From contig OU744724.1 of NCBI GenBank assembly GCA_916613615.1, forward strand, positions 19,578,171 to 19,642,170: a stretch of 64,000 nucleotides of DNA, read 5' to 3'. The notes beneath the pieces were generated by a model. It searched no databases. It was not told the origin of the DNA and saw only the letters and a list, made by a program, of their open reading frames with translations. Positions 44,702 through 56,733 of the stretch are shown piece by piece. The translations under genes and the position numbers were made by a program. The first letter of the stretch is position 1, and every line of letters begins with the position of its first letter. Source of the stretch: Steromphala cineraria (lineage: Eukaryota > Mollusca > Gastropoda > Trochida > Trochidae).

Positions 44702-47700
44702 ATGCTTCACTTGGACGGACTAAGAAACGTTATGAACCAACAAGGTAAGTTCTTTCGAAAAAAAACATACTCTTCTTATAAACTCCAAAAAGAAGAAGAA
44801 GGAAAATCATTTTTTTTGTAGAGATGACACAACGTCAATGCTTCATATAAGATTGTCATTTGCGAATTTGTACCTTTTGCGATTTAATACGAATTTCTTG
44901 AGTTTGGAGGGTTCTTAATCCATTTCGTGTAATCAACTTCTAGATCAATATATCAATGAAGCATTTTCAACATTCACTCAATGATAGAGGACACTTGTCA
45001 GTTTCTTATCTATGTTTGCTTGTTGTTGGAAGGTGTTTATTGCTTATCTAACATCAGGTAGTGTCGCCCGACTATGTTATTTTACAGATACTGATAAGGG
45101 AAGAAAACATCAATATTTTGACACAAAGCTGGTTTTACCTGTGTTACTCAATTTCATACTGATTTCTTAGAAAAACAAGTTTTCTTAGTGGTACAAGTAT
45201 TAGCTTGTGTTGGCAGTTTAGGCTATGGAATAGAACTTTTCTTATTTCATGTCTTTTCACTACAGCAAAATAAGACTTCTTCAATATTAATAGAATTCAG
45301 GTATCAACGTTGTCCAATCATTCTACGCCTTCCTCCTTCTATCTTTTATATGTTACCGTAAATTGTGTTATGTTAATGCGAAAATTATTTTCTTAACTAC
45401 ACTTCGGTTAGTAATCCACTTATTTGTTTTTTTGTGTGTATCATATAACATTCACTCACTCACTCATTCATTCATTCACTCATTCATTCATTCATTCATT
45501 CATTCATTCATTCATTCATTCATTCATTCATTCATTCATTCATTCATTCATTCATTCATTCATTCATTCATTCCAGGTATATCCCGACAGAGTATAGACT
45601 CGTCCGACTCCAACAGCTCGTGTGTCTCTTCTCCCGGCAGCGCGTCCTACCCACCCATCCACCCGACTTCCACCTCCATACCCGGGGAGATCAGAGCGGG
45701 GGTCATGCTGCCCTGGACACAGGGGGGTGGCGTCTACCCCCCTCCACCTCCCGAGAACTCCGACGAAGAAGATGGTTAGTACAAACGAAGACATTGTTAT
45801 ACTTCACTTTTGAAATGGTTTACACGATAAGTGAATTGTAAATTTTTGAAACTACACAGACGGAACTAAGTACAGGTTTTATGGATTACAACTGCTCTAT
45901 TCTTAAGTTTCTGATCTTAGTTGTTTCCAACTCGGGCCACATTGAATAAAGATTAATTGATACAGACTCAGTTTTAGGGTATATAATTTATAGACTGGAG
46001 GAAGATAGATATATCTGTAAAAATAGTTTCTATTTAAAGGACAAATATTGTCGACTTTAACTAATAAAGCAAGCGTAAAATGATAAATATCTTACATTTA
46101 TGCCGATAACTTGTCTGATTATAACTAGATATATCGTATCCATGCCAACTATGGAATTGAAAACTGAATATAAGAATATTTATTTCTTAGTGAAACTGCC
46201 GACCTGAAAACTATTAAACGCAATAGTATACCTTTTGAGAATAATAGGGTAATAAAAGATACAATTACGAAACAAGCAAATGATAGATTTCTGATTTAGT
46301 TTTTGTGACCAAAACCTAGTTATTTGTAACCTAGATAGCTTAACCTCGCATGTGAAATCACCAATCAGGCGTTAAACTCCTACACAAAAACAAATTGTTG
46401 ACTAGATTCAGACTATGTTTGTAGCAAGTTTGGTTTCCCTGTTGTGAAAAGACGCCAATTAGAAGCGTAAGTTTTTGGAAATTATAATTAATCTTGGTCC
46501 ATTAGACTCTCTATGAGATCAAACTCGAACAATTAGCACCCGGGGTAAAACATTTTCACAACTTGGCGTCATCAAAATATTTTCAAAACAATCTTAGTTA
46601 ATTACTTACGCTATCAAAACGCTTCCTGCTGAATTGAAGAAATAGATTTTTAAAACTTTGTATGAATATGCTCTTATATCGCCGATTGTGTTGTATATAT
46701 ACGTACGCTATCAAAACGCTTCCTGCTGAATTGAAGAAATAAGTAGATTTTTTAAACTTTGTATGAATATGCTCTTATATTGCCGATTGTGTTGTATATA
46801 TACGTACGCTATCAAAACGCTTCCTGCTGAATTGAAGAAATAAGTAGATTTTTTAAACTTTGTATGAATATGCTCTTATATTGCCGATTGTGTTGTATAT
46901 ATACGTACGCTATCAAAACGCTTCCTGCTGAATTGAAGAAATAAGTAGATTTTTTAAACTTTGTATGAATATGCTCTTATATTGCCGATTGTGTTGTATA
47001 TATACGTACGCTTTTAAAACGCTTCCTGCTGAATTGAAGAATTAATTAGATTTTTTAAATTTTGTATGAATATGCTCTTATATCGCCGATTGTGTTGTAT
47101 ATATACGTACGCTATCAAAACGCTTCCTGCTGAATTGAAGAAATAATTAGATTTTTTAAATTTTGTATGAATATGCTCTTATATCGCCGATTTTGTTGTA
47201 TAGAGAAATGATAATTTGAAATTGATTACAACAGTAAAGTTGTAAGTAATAGCGTAACGCGAGTGTTTCTATAATGTAGATGTAGATGAAGATGTCATTT
47301 AGAAAACAATTATAAAGTTGCTGAAACTACTGATATTCCTTTTGTACATTCAAAGATATAATTTGCGTGATCATAAAAATAAATATATATTTATTTTAAA
47401 AATATTTATCTAGTTTACATATAACAAACAGTTATCAATAAATATCAATAAATTTATACAATCGAAATGAATTATTTCACAGTCCAATTTGATCAAGTTA
47501 ATAATTAACATACTATGTACAGAAATTCACATCCACATCTTCACTATGTTATCATATTGCCGTCGGGTATAAATGGCAATAAATTAAGACAATTAATTAA
47601 TTTGTAGAATGAAAGAGTAAATGAAGGCATTGCTAATTGCAATGATGGGCAGTTGACACGTGACAGGTGACGTCAATGTGATTGGCCATTGACATGTGAT

Positions 47701-49613
47701 ATATATCGGGCTGATAGATTTACAACTACCCATTCATAAACAGACTCATAGGCAGACAAATTCAGAAAGCCTAAAAATACACATGAAAACACATACAAAT
47801 ACCATTGCTATGTCAATGAATATATGTAAAACCCCTTTATTTTGTTAAAATATTTGATAAATTTAGTATAAACGTATTCACTCTGCTTAAAATGGTAATA
47901 AATTCAGTGGTTTTAAATGACTTCTATCCATGCTTACGCCACATTTTTTTTATAACATTGTGAGCATTATTCATCTGTAATTTTCTGTAATTTTCTGTAA
48001 TTCCTTCAAATGATACATAAATTCTTTAAAAAGTTATGCCTTGTAATTCCTATAGTCTGTTATAATTTGTTGCCACAATTCTTGTCCCTTTAAATAAATA
48101 ATACTTTCATCTAACAGTTTTTGTGTCGTGTTTTCCAGAGTACCGCCCGTTCACTCCTCCCCCTCCCCGCGAGCGCCTCAGCTACACGCGCTATCAGCTA
48201 GAGCTCTTGAACGCAATCTTCGGCACAGTCAAGTACCCCAACAGTACCCAGAAACAGCTCATTGCCAAGCGGGTAGGCATCACCCGGGACCAGGTTAAGG
48301 TGAGGACTATTTTGACAAATAAATGTTTAAAAGTTTTAAATGCTTCGAAAGACAACAAAGTTTACAACAGAGCCTCAAATTGTTGATAAATATACTTTTT
48401 ATATACTAGACATTGCTATGAGCATAAATAAATTAATAGTGCATCAAAGCTCTTTTTATAAGTCTTTAAGTTCTGATCTAAATATGACGTGGATATATCA
48501 TCTTCTGATCATTTAAACTTCAATGAACATAACAACATATAACCGTTCGAAAATAAATTTCGTTTGCTCTTCTTGCAGATTTGGTTCCAGAACCGACGCA
48601 GGAAAGATGTTGTTGGAAAACAAGAGAAGGGAGGAAAGGACGAGAAAGAGACCAAAAGTCCTGAAGCAGTGAAACCCGACAGTGCTAGCGTAGAGAAGAC
48701 AACCTCGAGTCAAGACGACAGCAAGTCGGAGAAGACAGAGGAAGACCCGGATGAGACGGTACTTCCGGTGATGGTGATGAAGAGTGTGATCGCAGAGCTG
48801 AAACGCTTCGAGAAGGACCCTCTGAAGAACAAGAACAAGAAGAAATCTCGCAAGCGGCCTGCAACCTCTCAAGCTGTTGGCCCCAAACCTACCCAGCCTA
48901 TTTTCCAGGCGTACGACATGATCTCCCCGCCCAACAGAGTGACTCCCTCAGCCTTTGCCTCAGCAGCTCCTAACAGGTTTCATCACTCAAAAGCGTCGTC
49001 TGCTTTCCACAACCCCCGCGACGCCAAGCACCCTAGTCAGATGATGTTTCCGGGACAATCGTACCTCCATGGTATGCACCCTCCACCCTCAGCAAGCAGT
49101 ATCAGTGTTTTCCCAAATGACTATGTGAATCCCCCGAACGCCACCGCTCCGCCCCCGGGTGTTCACCACAATGGTGGACATTCCCTTTACGAGAGCATCC
49201 CTGTGCTAGCCGATCTCCTTGGTTACCGGACACACGTAGACGTCGCTCGTCAGAGGGAGCACGCACTTCACCAACCTCACGTGCCAACTCATTGTGCAAC
49301 TTCCGGTCGGTCTTCTGAGAACCCTGCTTCTGATGCTACATCTCCCCCTACCCACAGTGCAATAGGATTGAACCGAGTGTTTCCGTTCCCGTTCATCGCT
49401 GACCCTCCAGTGATGTTGTCTTCAATCCGACCCAACGATACATACCGACCTCAGCTTCACTACCAGCCTCCGTCCTACTCAGAAGATCCTTATCAGCCAT
49501 TGGTTATTTCATCGCTTAGCAACCCATACTACAGTTCTACGTCACCGGCAGCCTGGTCGACCAGCCAGAGCCACACTGACTCTAGTGTGACGTCATCATC
49601 GTATGCTCACTGA
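44702..49613 (+). CDS. Divergent homeodomain transcription factor, four exons
   Basis: The exons are 44702-44744, 45577-45774, 48139-48299 and 48579-49613 (phases 1, 1, 0; all GT-AG). They join to 478 aa. Exon 1 gives MLHLDGLRNVMNQQ. Residues 15-88 are Ser/Pro-rich with an acidic NSDEEDE stretch. The homeodomain is about 89-148 with R5, Y8, L16, F20, W48, F49, Q50, N51 and R53. An intron falls between homeodomain residues 46 and 47 (QVK/IWFQNRR), a position common in PRD-class genes. There is no paired domain. A Lys/Glu-rich linker follows, then KNKNKKKSRKR as a likely nuclear signal and a Pro/Ser/His-rich tail. I cannot match it to a named family; a lophotrochozoan-specific PRD-like class is possible. 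Confidence 0.93.
45455..45573. repeat. (ATTC)n microsatellite abutting a splice acceptor
   Basis: About 29 tetranucleotide units run without a break into the acceptor TTCATTCCAG of exon 2, so the repeat itself supplies the pyrimidine tract. The His/Ser/Phe/Ile-rich frame across it is not protein. Confidence 0.95.
46607..47210. repeat. Tandem array of about 100-bp units in homeobox intron 2
   Basis: Six units begin TACGCTATCAAAACGCTTCC (near 46608, 46705, 46806, 46907, 47008, 47108; period 97-101 bp) and end in GCCGATTGTGTTGTATATA. The units are contiguous, so this is not a CRISPR-like spacing. Confidence 0.93.
47640..47720. promoter_or_regulatory. Motif cluster in homeobox intron 2
   Basis: TTGACACGTGACAGGTGACGTCAATG packs an E-box CACGTG, a CAGGTG and a CRE-like TGACGTCA in about 25 bp, near a CCAAT-inverse (GATTGGCC). 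It is a candidate intronic enhancer only. Confidence 0.25.
48163..48608 (+). other. Homeobox (split by intron 3)
   Basis: The homeodomain codons start near 48163 in exon 3, break after the lysine at 48299 and resume with WFQNRRRK in exon 4 after the acceptor CTTGCAG. Glutamine at position 50 predicts TAAT-core binding; this is an inference from the family. Confidence 0.85.
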
Positions 49614-49900
49614 TGACGTCAAAGCAATGTGTGCGGTACTTTATCAGAACTTAGCTTGTGCAAGTGATATGGTCTATACTGCCAAAGTGTTGATTGTGTG
49701 AATGTGAATGAAGTCCACAGTCATTGTTTTACGATTTTATATTAGGGCCTTTGCTCACAGTGTTGTATATATAAGTATATATTTTATAATATAACCTTGA
49801 ATGCAAATATTGTTTCTTTGTTTTTTTTACTCGATAATTGACACATAACAAAATGTTATGCAAAGACGCAAAACCTTAAGTGGGTTCTATTTATCAAATG

Positions 49901-49906
49901 AATAAA
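49901..49906 (+). other. Candidate homeobox gene poly(A) signal
   Basis: The first AATAAA after the stop codon, about 290 nt downstream, with a second overlapping copy. Confidence 0.45.
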
Positions 49907-50875
49907 ATAAATACATCAGATAGAATAAATATCTGAATGGCAGATATTTCAATTCAATACCCAAATAGACACACAATCATGCAAAAGTCAAAGTGTATAA
50001 TCGAATGAATCAGATCTATGTATAACTTAAGTGATTATAAGTCATGCATTTTCTTGAACTTGAACACAAGGTGTTATCTAAGGAACTTTCAAAATCTATG
50101 AACTATAGAATAAGTATACTTGCACACAAATAATATTCCAAAATCTATTAAAAGTTTCACGTATAAACACTGTATTCCACGTATTGTGGTCTTATTAAAC
50201 CAAAACAAAGTTTAGTTAAGTTTTGAAAAATTAAGGTGCAATATATTCGATATGAAAAGAAATACAGATATTATTATATATGAAAGGTCCAGTGTTGCCA
50301 AATGTAAAATAGAAGGGTTCTATTGGTTCCAAAAAAGGTTACATCCAATCCAAGTATTGATTCTGACAGACGTCTTGAAAATTTGACATCTGAAAGACGA
50401 AAGTACGCTTCATAAAACTTTATGGCCAAGTGCTCAAACTACGTAACAAGTTTCATCATGAGATCATGTTGTCACTGGAGGCGGATATTTTACATTCAAC
50501 AATGAGATATTTTATGGAAATAGTAACGTACTTATAACTATCACTGAGAATGATTAGAAATTGAGAAGATTATAGGTAGTTTGCGGGCTGACATTTATAC
50601 ATTATGAATATACACATAAAATACATCAAGCAATATTAAATTCAATTACCAATAAATCTGTAAATAATTAAACTAAGGTGAGATAAAAAGTGACGCATGA
50701 TAATAATTGCCACCTGGGACACAGCGTGATATTCTCAAAGTGGGATATGGCGCACGTGCAGTGTATACAATTCATGATGTACGTAATTTCATACCCTCCA
50801 TATACAAAACTTTTTTCATCTGATTTCCAAAGATCGCCCAACAACTGGCAGACCTTTAGACAGCGATACGAGAGG
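49907..50875. other. Non-coding AT-rich sequence
   Basis: No gene or clear repeat seen. Confidence 0.5.
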
Positions 50876-51480
50876 ATAGAGTCGTATAGAGGATTGGGTG
50901 TCGCTTATGTTACTCAAGCACATTGTTAAGACTCATAGGGTACCGATCTTGTTACTTGTACATTATAGAAACACTTATTCGCGTTACACTATTACTTGTT
51001 AAGTTTAAAGTGTGCCGATCATATTTTAAGCACATTGATGAGGTTTATTGGGTGCTGATGCTGTTACTTAAGCACATTTTTAGGTTTAAAGGATGTAGAT
51101 CATGTTACTCAAGCAGACCCTTGAGACCTATTTGGTGTCAATCATGTTTCATTAGCGCCGTTTTAGGTTTAAATGGTGCGGATCATGTTACTCAAACACA
51201 TTGTTGAGGCTCATAGGGTGCCGCTTATGTTACTCAAGCACAATAGTGAGGCTCATAGGGTGCCGATCATGTTACTCAAGCACATTTTAAAGGTCTAAGT
51301 CAAAGTCAAAGTCAAAGAGTGTTTGTCTAAAGGGTGCCGATCATGTTATCTAGCACGTTGTTGAGGTTTATAGGGTGCCGATGATGTTACTTTAGCACAT
51401 CGTTGAGGCTCAGAGGGTTATGTTAGTCAAGTACATAGTTAATTATCATAGTGTAACGATCAGTTACACAAGCGCATTGT
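50876..51480. repeat. Diverged minisatellite of about 46-60 bp
   Basis: About ten degenerate units built on GGGTGCCGATCATGTTACTCAAGCACATTGTTGAGG-type order (shown here in parts: GGGTGCCGATCATG, TTACTCAAGCACATT, GTTGAGGCTCATA). A short AAAGTC repeat interrupts it at 51297-51315. Plus-strand frames here are repeat artefacts. Confidence 0.8.
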
Positions 51481-51606
51481 TGAGGAAACTATGCTGACAA
51501 GGTAATAGTTTTTATGCAACAAGGCCGTCTTGAATCGACAAAACTTCAGGATACGGGGCGAATTCAGCCCAAACTGTCCCAAAATCATGAGACAACGCGA
51601 TCTGAC

Positions 51607-52321
51607 CATCCTCTCCAACACAGGCAGCTCAGTCGTATCCGAGCAAGCCTCTGTTCTTATTTGCCAAAAATGCATGGGTTCCGGCAGAATGCCCTAGTTG
51701 TAAACAGTTGCAACACAAAATATCTCCCTTATTTGCAGCCAATGAAAACACGTCTTGGAACTGACCGAGGCTTTGCGAATGATCACTTTTGTAACGGCGT
51801 CGCTGATTGCACCACTACCTTGGATTTCCTTTAATCAGACTTCTTCAGAACTTCCTGTTAGAATGTGATTTTTATTCAGATCTTCGTTTTAAAATATAGT
51901 TTCCCACCCCAACAGTTTTTATAGTTCTCTTAACTCTATGTTTACCTCTGTTGATGTTTCTAAATTAAAACATCTAGCTTTAACTGTAAAATTTATGTTT
52001 TTAAGGCGTCAGTCTTTTACTTAAATTCCTTTATTTTAAATTTTATCTACAAAAGTATTTATTATTTCGGCTTTTATTATTATAATCGCTTTTTACTATT
52101 CGTCATTTTTACTTCACGTGCTGTATTATACGTTTTACTGTTTTTACCAGTGTCTCATAAGCCAAACTGTGGCTTGTTGTTAAACATGAATTTGTGTCAT
52201 TGTGCAAAATTTGTATTTTTGTAAATGTTTAACTTGTGACACTCAAATAAACTATTGTCTGTCTGTCTGTCTGTCTGAGGCTTGCTCGGATACTACTGAG
52301 CTGCCATTCTAGGGAGAGAAG
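51607..52321. mobile_element. Mutator-like MITE, copy C, decayed and interrupted
   Basis: The left part (51607 to about 51845) follows copy A in order: CTCTCC..CAGGCAGCTCAGTC, GCCTCTGTTC, TTTGCAGCCAATGAAAACAC, AACGGCGTCGCTGATTGCAC. The right end (52277-52321) is the inverse of the left. Between them lies inserted retroelement sequence ending in (TCTG)n. No 9-bp duplication is visible, so this is an older copy. Confidence 0.72.
51846..52276 (+). mobile_element. Retroelement 3' end nested in MITE copy C, (TCTG)n tail
   Basis: The last 130 bp show AGTGTCTCATAAGCC...GGCTT...TGTGACACTCAAATAAA, then TCTG repeats that run directly into MITE sequence. This fixes the 3' boundary near 52276. The 5' boundary is approximate. 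Confidence 0.6.
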
Positions 52322-55300
52322 TTATCTTCCTGGTGTTTTCAACATGTTCAACTTAGTTCATAAGACGAACGTTTTGACTAGAAATGGAGAATACATTCAA
52401 AGCAAGTCAAGAAATTAGCGACGCTGTGCGAAAGGAGGAACAATGAAATGCTTATAATCATTTGGTTTGTATCAACAGAAACATAAGCTTTATGAATTAT
52501 GTTCTCTCTGATTCCTTTACCTTATAAGTTTCTTTATAGAAGTTGTATCAATTAAATAGTTATCGTTTTTATATGAAGACATGAGGTGTGAATAACCGCC
52601 TGTATATGCGAGGTTGAAGCGCGTATAAAATCACAAACTTTTGTCCACGAATGATATTATTACAAAGGCCAACTTGGCTTGTGTTTTGTAGAAAGTAAGA
52701 AAGCATGTTATCTGCAAATTAAAAAAATTAAGCATGGTAAGGACTGAAATTCTAGTAATAACGACTTTATTTCTCGCAATTAAGACTTTATTCCATGTTT
52801 TAACGATTTTACATCTCGTAAATAAACGACTTCATTTCTCGTAATATAAAGAAGAAATAATATTAAGACCTGAAAAAAGTACATTCTCGTTATTTTTTCC
52901 TTAGCTTCTGTAATATAGATCTTATTACAATGTCGTTTTAGTTAGCAATTGCGATTTTTCATCTCATAATGAGTTCGACTCTAAATCTCGTAATTTCAAT
53001 TTTGTTCTTTCGCGAATAATGGTATTTTAATTATGTCGTTGTAATGATTTTTTATGTTTTCTTTATAATCAATATTCGGATGAGATTTGATGAGATGTTT
53101 TTGTTATTTTAAGTTATGGGTATGACTACCAGTATCAGCTGTATTGAACTAAGGAAATGGCACACCATATTCAAACATCGCAACAAGGCCCATACTGGCC
53201 AAATTGTAAAGTCTGGCAAAATATATACCTTCCAACTGACTGAATAAATGATTTATTCTCATGAGATCACAAAAAGTGAAATAAGAAAAAATACAAATAT
53301 ACATGTTTTATTATGGCAGCATACGTAAACATGTCTTTTCATGATTGCATAATTTCCACTGTAGTGGTTTATCCGTACATGATCTTACATGACTTCGTTT
53401 TTCTTTATTGTCAACAAAAACGTAACCAACATAACTTCATATTATAAATATGCTTTCTGTTGACAACACCTTTTGGTCAACCAAAATGTAAAATACAGAG
53501 CAAAATTTCGGCTGATATAAAGTTTGAAGTTTCAAACCTACCATAGAATTTTTTTTTGAAATTCTGCGAAAGCAGCGAAACGTAAACAAATAGATGAAAT
53601 AACATTACAAAATAGCGAAACGCATAAAAAAGCTACGAAATAGCATCAGTCAAGGAACGATGAGCACTCTAAAAAGAACAACCCCTCCCAAGGGTTATCA
53701 TAAATTACATTAATTTCTAATTGAAAATGTTTTCCCGGGTACAAACAATACAATTGTCTCCCTCTAAAAAGCTACATGGGATGCAATTATTGATAGGTAT
53801 CGAATTCATTTGCTTGACTATTTAAACGTTGTTGGCAGGATTAAGATTCCAGAAAGTGTGACCTTCCTCCAGTGAAGGTCACGAGGTGTAATTTACTGTC
53901 ATTCAAATGAATTCTGATATTAGGGATAAACATAAATAGTTATACATTTGGCAATACAAATGTTATAGTCAAAGGGTGCCTGAGATGAATACACATGATG
54001 TAAGCTTTACAACCGTAACTATTGACAACCTATCTAGTCGTTATACGTGTAAATATTGTAAAAACAGTTGTCATTGCTCTGGCAAAGGAATGTCAACATA
54101 ATGCCATATTTGATATCTTAGCAACTGTACCACTAAACATTTTCAACTCTCATTTACAAATCATGATATAATTAAGATACCAGCGTAGTATTTTGTTTTA
54201 TAACAATTGATGTAAGTGATACGCTTCACGACTATATGAAAACAATAAACATTAATTCGTTATTTGAAGATTAAATCATGACAAATTGACGTGTTCATAC
54301 AATCACTACATCTGAGCAAATGAAAACATTTTCTATCTTGCCTTTCTGAAGGCACAATCAGTCTCAGTTGTACATTTGGGTTAAGTAGACCTGGTATATC
54401 AAACTGCCTGCTTCCTTCACTACCATTTCTCCTTTTGAAGTTTTCAACAACTAACATCAAGTAAGAATGAAAAATTACTTATCTGTAAATTTTCGAAATA
54501 ATTGTTAAAAGATATCTATCTATCTTGCCAACGGGCCGTAGGCCGACGGACAAATCACGAGAGCAAACATCCCTTATTCTTAATAATGCCCACGGACCAT
54601 GTCATATCTAATTTATAAACCGCCAACTAGTTATAACTGCATTGAATTGAATGATAACGTGAAAGGATAGAAAAGAACAGAGGCGACCGTTAAATATCAA
54701 ACCTCCCAAACCTAAACTGTTATAAGAAGGCCTAACATAACAGCTCCATCAGTGATGTCGCAACAAATCAGTTGTCAAAGCGTCGACGTTAGAGTATAGG
54801 AGTGTGAACTATGATTATGCCTTCCATAGCCAAAACGTTTGCAGGGTGCAAAACTAACTTAGAGGTTGTTTAGTCAGTTATGACTTTAAATTTAACGAAA
54901 AATTATTCATAATATAATTTAGGTTACAGTTTTTATTTTGACATTCTTGTGATACATAGCATATTCATCAGATCTAAAGAAATGTATTATCTTTAATTTT
55001 GATGACACATTGACTATGTTCAGCATTACAAACACTAAACCAGAAAATGAGAGTTCTGAGGGAGACAAGAATCGGTCTTACACATCAATTACCTATCTGA
55101 ACTTTCCTCTTTTCGACCCTGTAGGCTATCAGAGAACTGTTACTACAGCACAGCGCAATCTGTTTATGACTGAAAGCTGGTTTATCCGGCACAGACAATA
55201 TGGTCAATATTGCGATGACAATTTCCAAACACTTGATGTCACCTTAACATGCCAAATTTTATCTTACAATAAAACCTCTATAGGCTTGTACTCAATTTAA

Positions 55301-55400
55301 GCATGTCTCAAGCATCCGAGGGACATTATTTGAATATTTTCCCAAATTAAGACATATAAAGACCCCAAAGAACAATAAAGTAACACCACTGACGGTTTAT
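52322..55400. other. Non-coding AT-rich sequence
   Basis: No gene recognised. There are imperfect repeats of a TTTCTCGTAAT-type motif at 52735-53000 and of GCGAAAC at 53565-53640, and a small hairpin TGTGACCTTC...GAAGGTCACGA (53858-53883). Confidence 0.45.
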
Positions 55401-55439
55401 CATCATTACCACCATTTCCTGACACATGGGAGTCTTTTG

Positions 55440-56355
55440 GAAATACAAGTTTCTATGTGGCATAAAGACAGGCCATGGATATATGAGATAGTTAGTTGCT
55501 TTAAATTTCTTGATCATATTACATTTTGAATGCAAGTCTGATTGCAGATGAAAGCAATGTTGGAAGGAATATGTATTTTCAAAAACACAACAACTCTCAA
55601 CTGAGCATGGACTAACTGACCTCCAAGGCAATGTATATAGTGTTCTCTTGCCTAATTGCTGACAATAAAGAGAGTAGCGAGGAAAATATCCATTAGAGCA
55701 GGAATCAGTTCTTCATTGATGCTGATGTCTGGCATAATGATAGATATGTCTGGAACAAGAGAGTCTGGTAGGATATTAAATATGTATACGACTGTCAATG
55801 TGTCAATAGTAGTTTTGGATTCTACGTACAGAGCGTAAGTTATAACACTTATTAGCCAAACAAATCCCCAAAAAACAAAGAAGATATCATTACATTTGTA
55901 ACATCACTATTATCATCCTTCCAAATCATTGCAATGCATTTACATAAATAGGTAGAAACATAGCAGGTCACTGGGTCAATATTTGTGCAGCAGTGATGAA
56001 ACATTGAAACAATAATGAAGCCTCATTTAAATGGATAGTACTTATATAATCTTTCATTTACTCAAAACTGTTAATTATTTCCATTTAAGATTAGTTTCTG
56101 ATCAAATTGAAAAAAATTATAAAAGACAAATCTCACCCTATCATAAAATCCTGTTTCATGGATATGGTTCATAACCGTCTGCGCCTGATATTGTTAATAT
56201 TACAAAGAAAACAGTCATCAAACAACGAACAGCCTTTAATCCAATAAAGCGGGGCACACAGAACTGTTTGATGTCAACAACATGGTCTCGTCTGTGATGG
56301 TACTGTGTCCGCCATCACAAGAGAAAAGTATTATGTAGTGTTTGGTAAGACAGAC
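55440..56355. repeat. Dispersed duplication, copy 1
   Basis: Similar in order and orientation to 62385-63800. Shared landmarks are GCAAGTCTGATTGCA, CTCAACTGAG, GAGAGTAGCGAGGAAAAT/GAGAGCGAGGAAAAT, TGGTAGGATATTAAATAT, GGATATGGTTCATAACCGTC and ACAGAACTGTTTGATG. No coding frame is conserved. Confidence 0.8.
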
Positions 56356-56385
56356 ATTAAATTTTACCATTATACTGACCGTTAA

Positions 56386-56733
56386 AGGGGCAGTAGCACG
56401 TTTTTTGATAATTTTATATTTTTAAATTTTCACTGATAATTGGTAGTTAATGTTAAATGTATTATTTTGACAGTGTCAAAAATGTCATTACACAAGCCAA
56501 TCATCCATAGTCAAAGGACAAAGTATGAAGATTCACACAAAATCCATTGGCGGCCATTTTTTTGTGAACACCTTTAATTCATTTTGTGTAAGAAAAAGGA
56601 ATCGCATGGCTAAAGTTTACATTATATATGTGAATTATTACGGCTTCATTGGGTGTAAATACATTGTCTTTCAATTGGAACCATTAATTTTCATTTTCCT
56701 GACATCACCTTATAGTCCCCTAAAACGTGCTAC
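56386..56733. mobile_element. TTAA MITE, third copy, right end lost
   Basis: Left end TTAA + AGGGGCAGTAGCACGTTTT is intact (TTAA 56382-56385). The right end reads AAAACGTGCTAC and then diverges before its last bases. Internal sequence matches 24621-24942. Confidence 0.8.

Noticed and set aside
45363..45576. Protein start with a long His-Ser-Phe-Ile repeat ahead of homeobox exon 2
   Set aside because: The repeat is an intronic (ATTC)n microsatellite; a proper acceptor at 45576 and a matching exon 1 at 44702-44744 give the real N-terminus.
46607..47210. Regularly spaced repeats resembling a CRISPR array
   Set aside because: Units are contiguous 97-101-bp tandem copies with no unique spacers, in an animal intron.
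50690..51207. Two plus-strand frames of 79 and 94 codons
   Set aside because: Mostly within a diverged minisatellite; composition follows the repeat.
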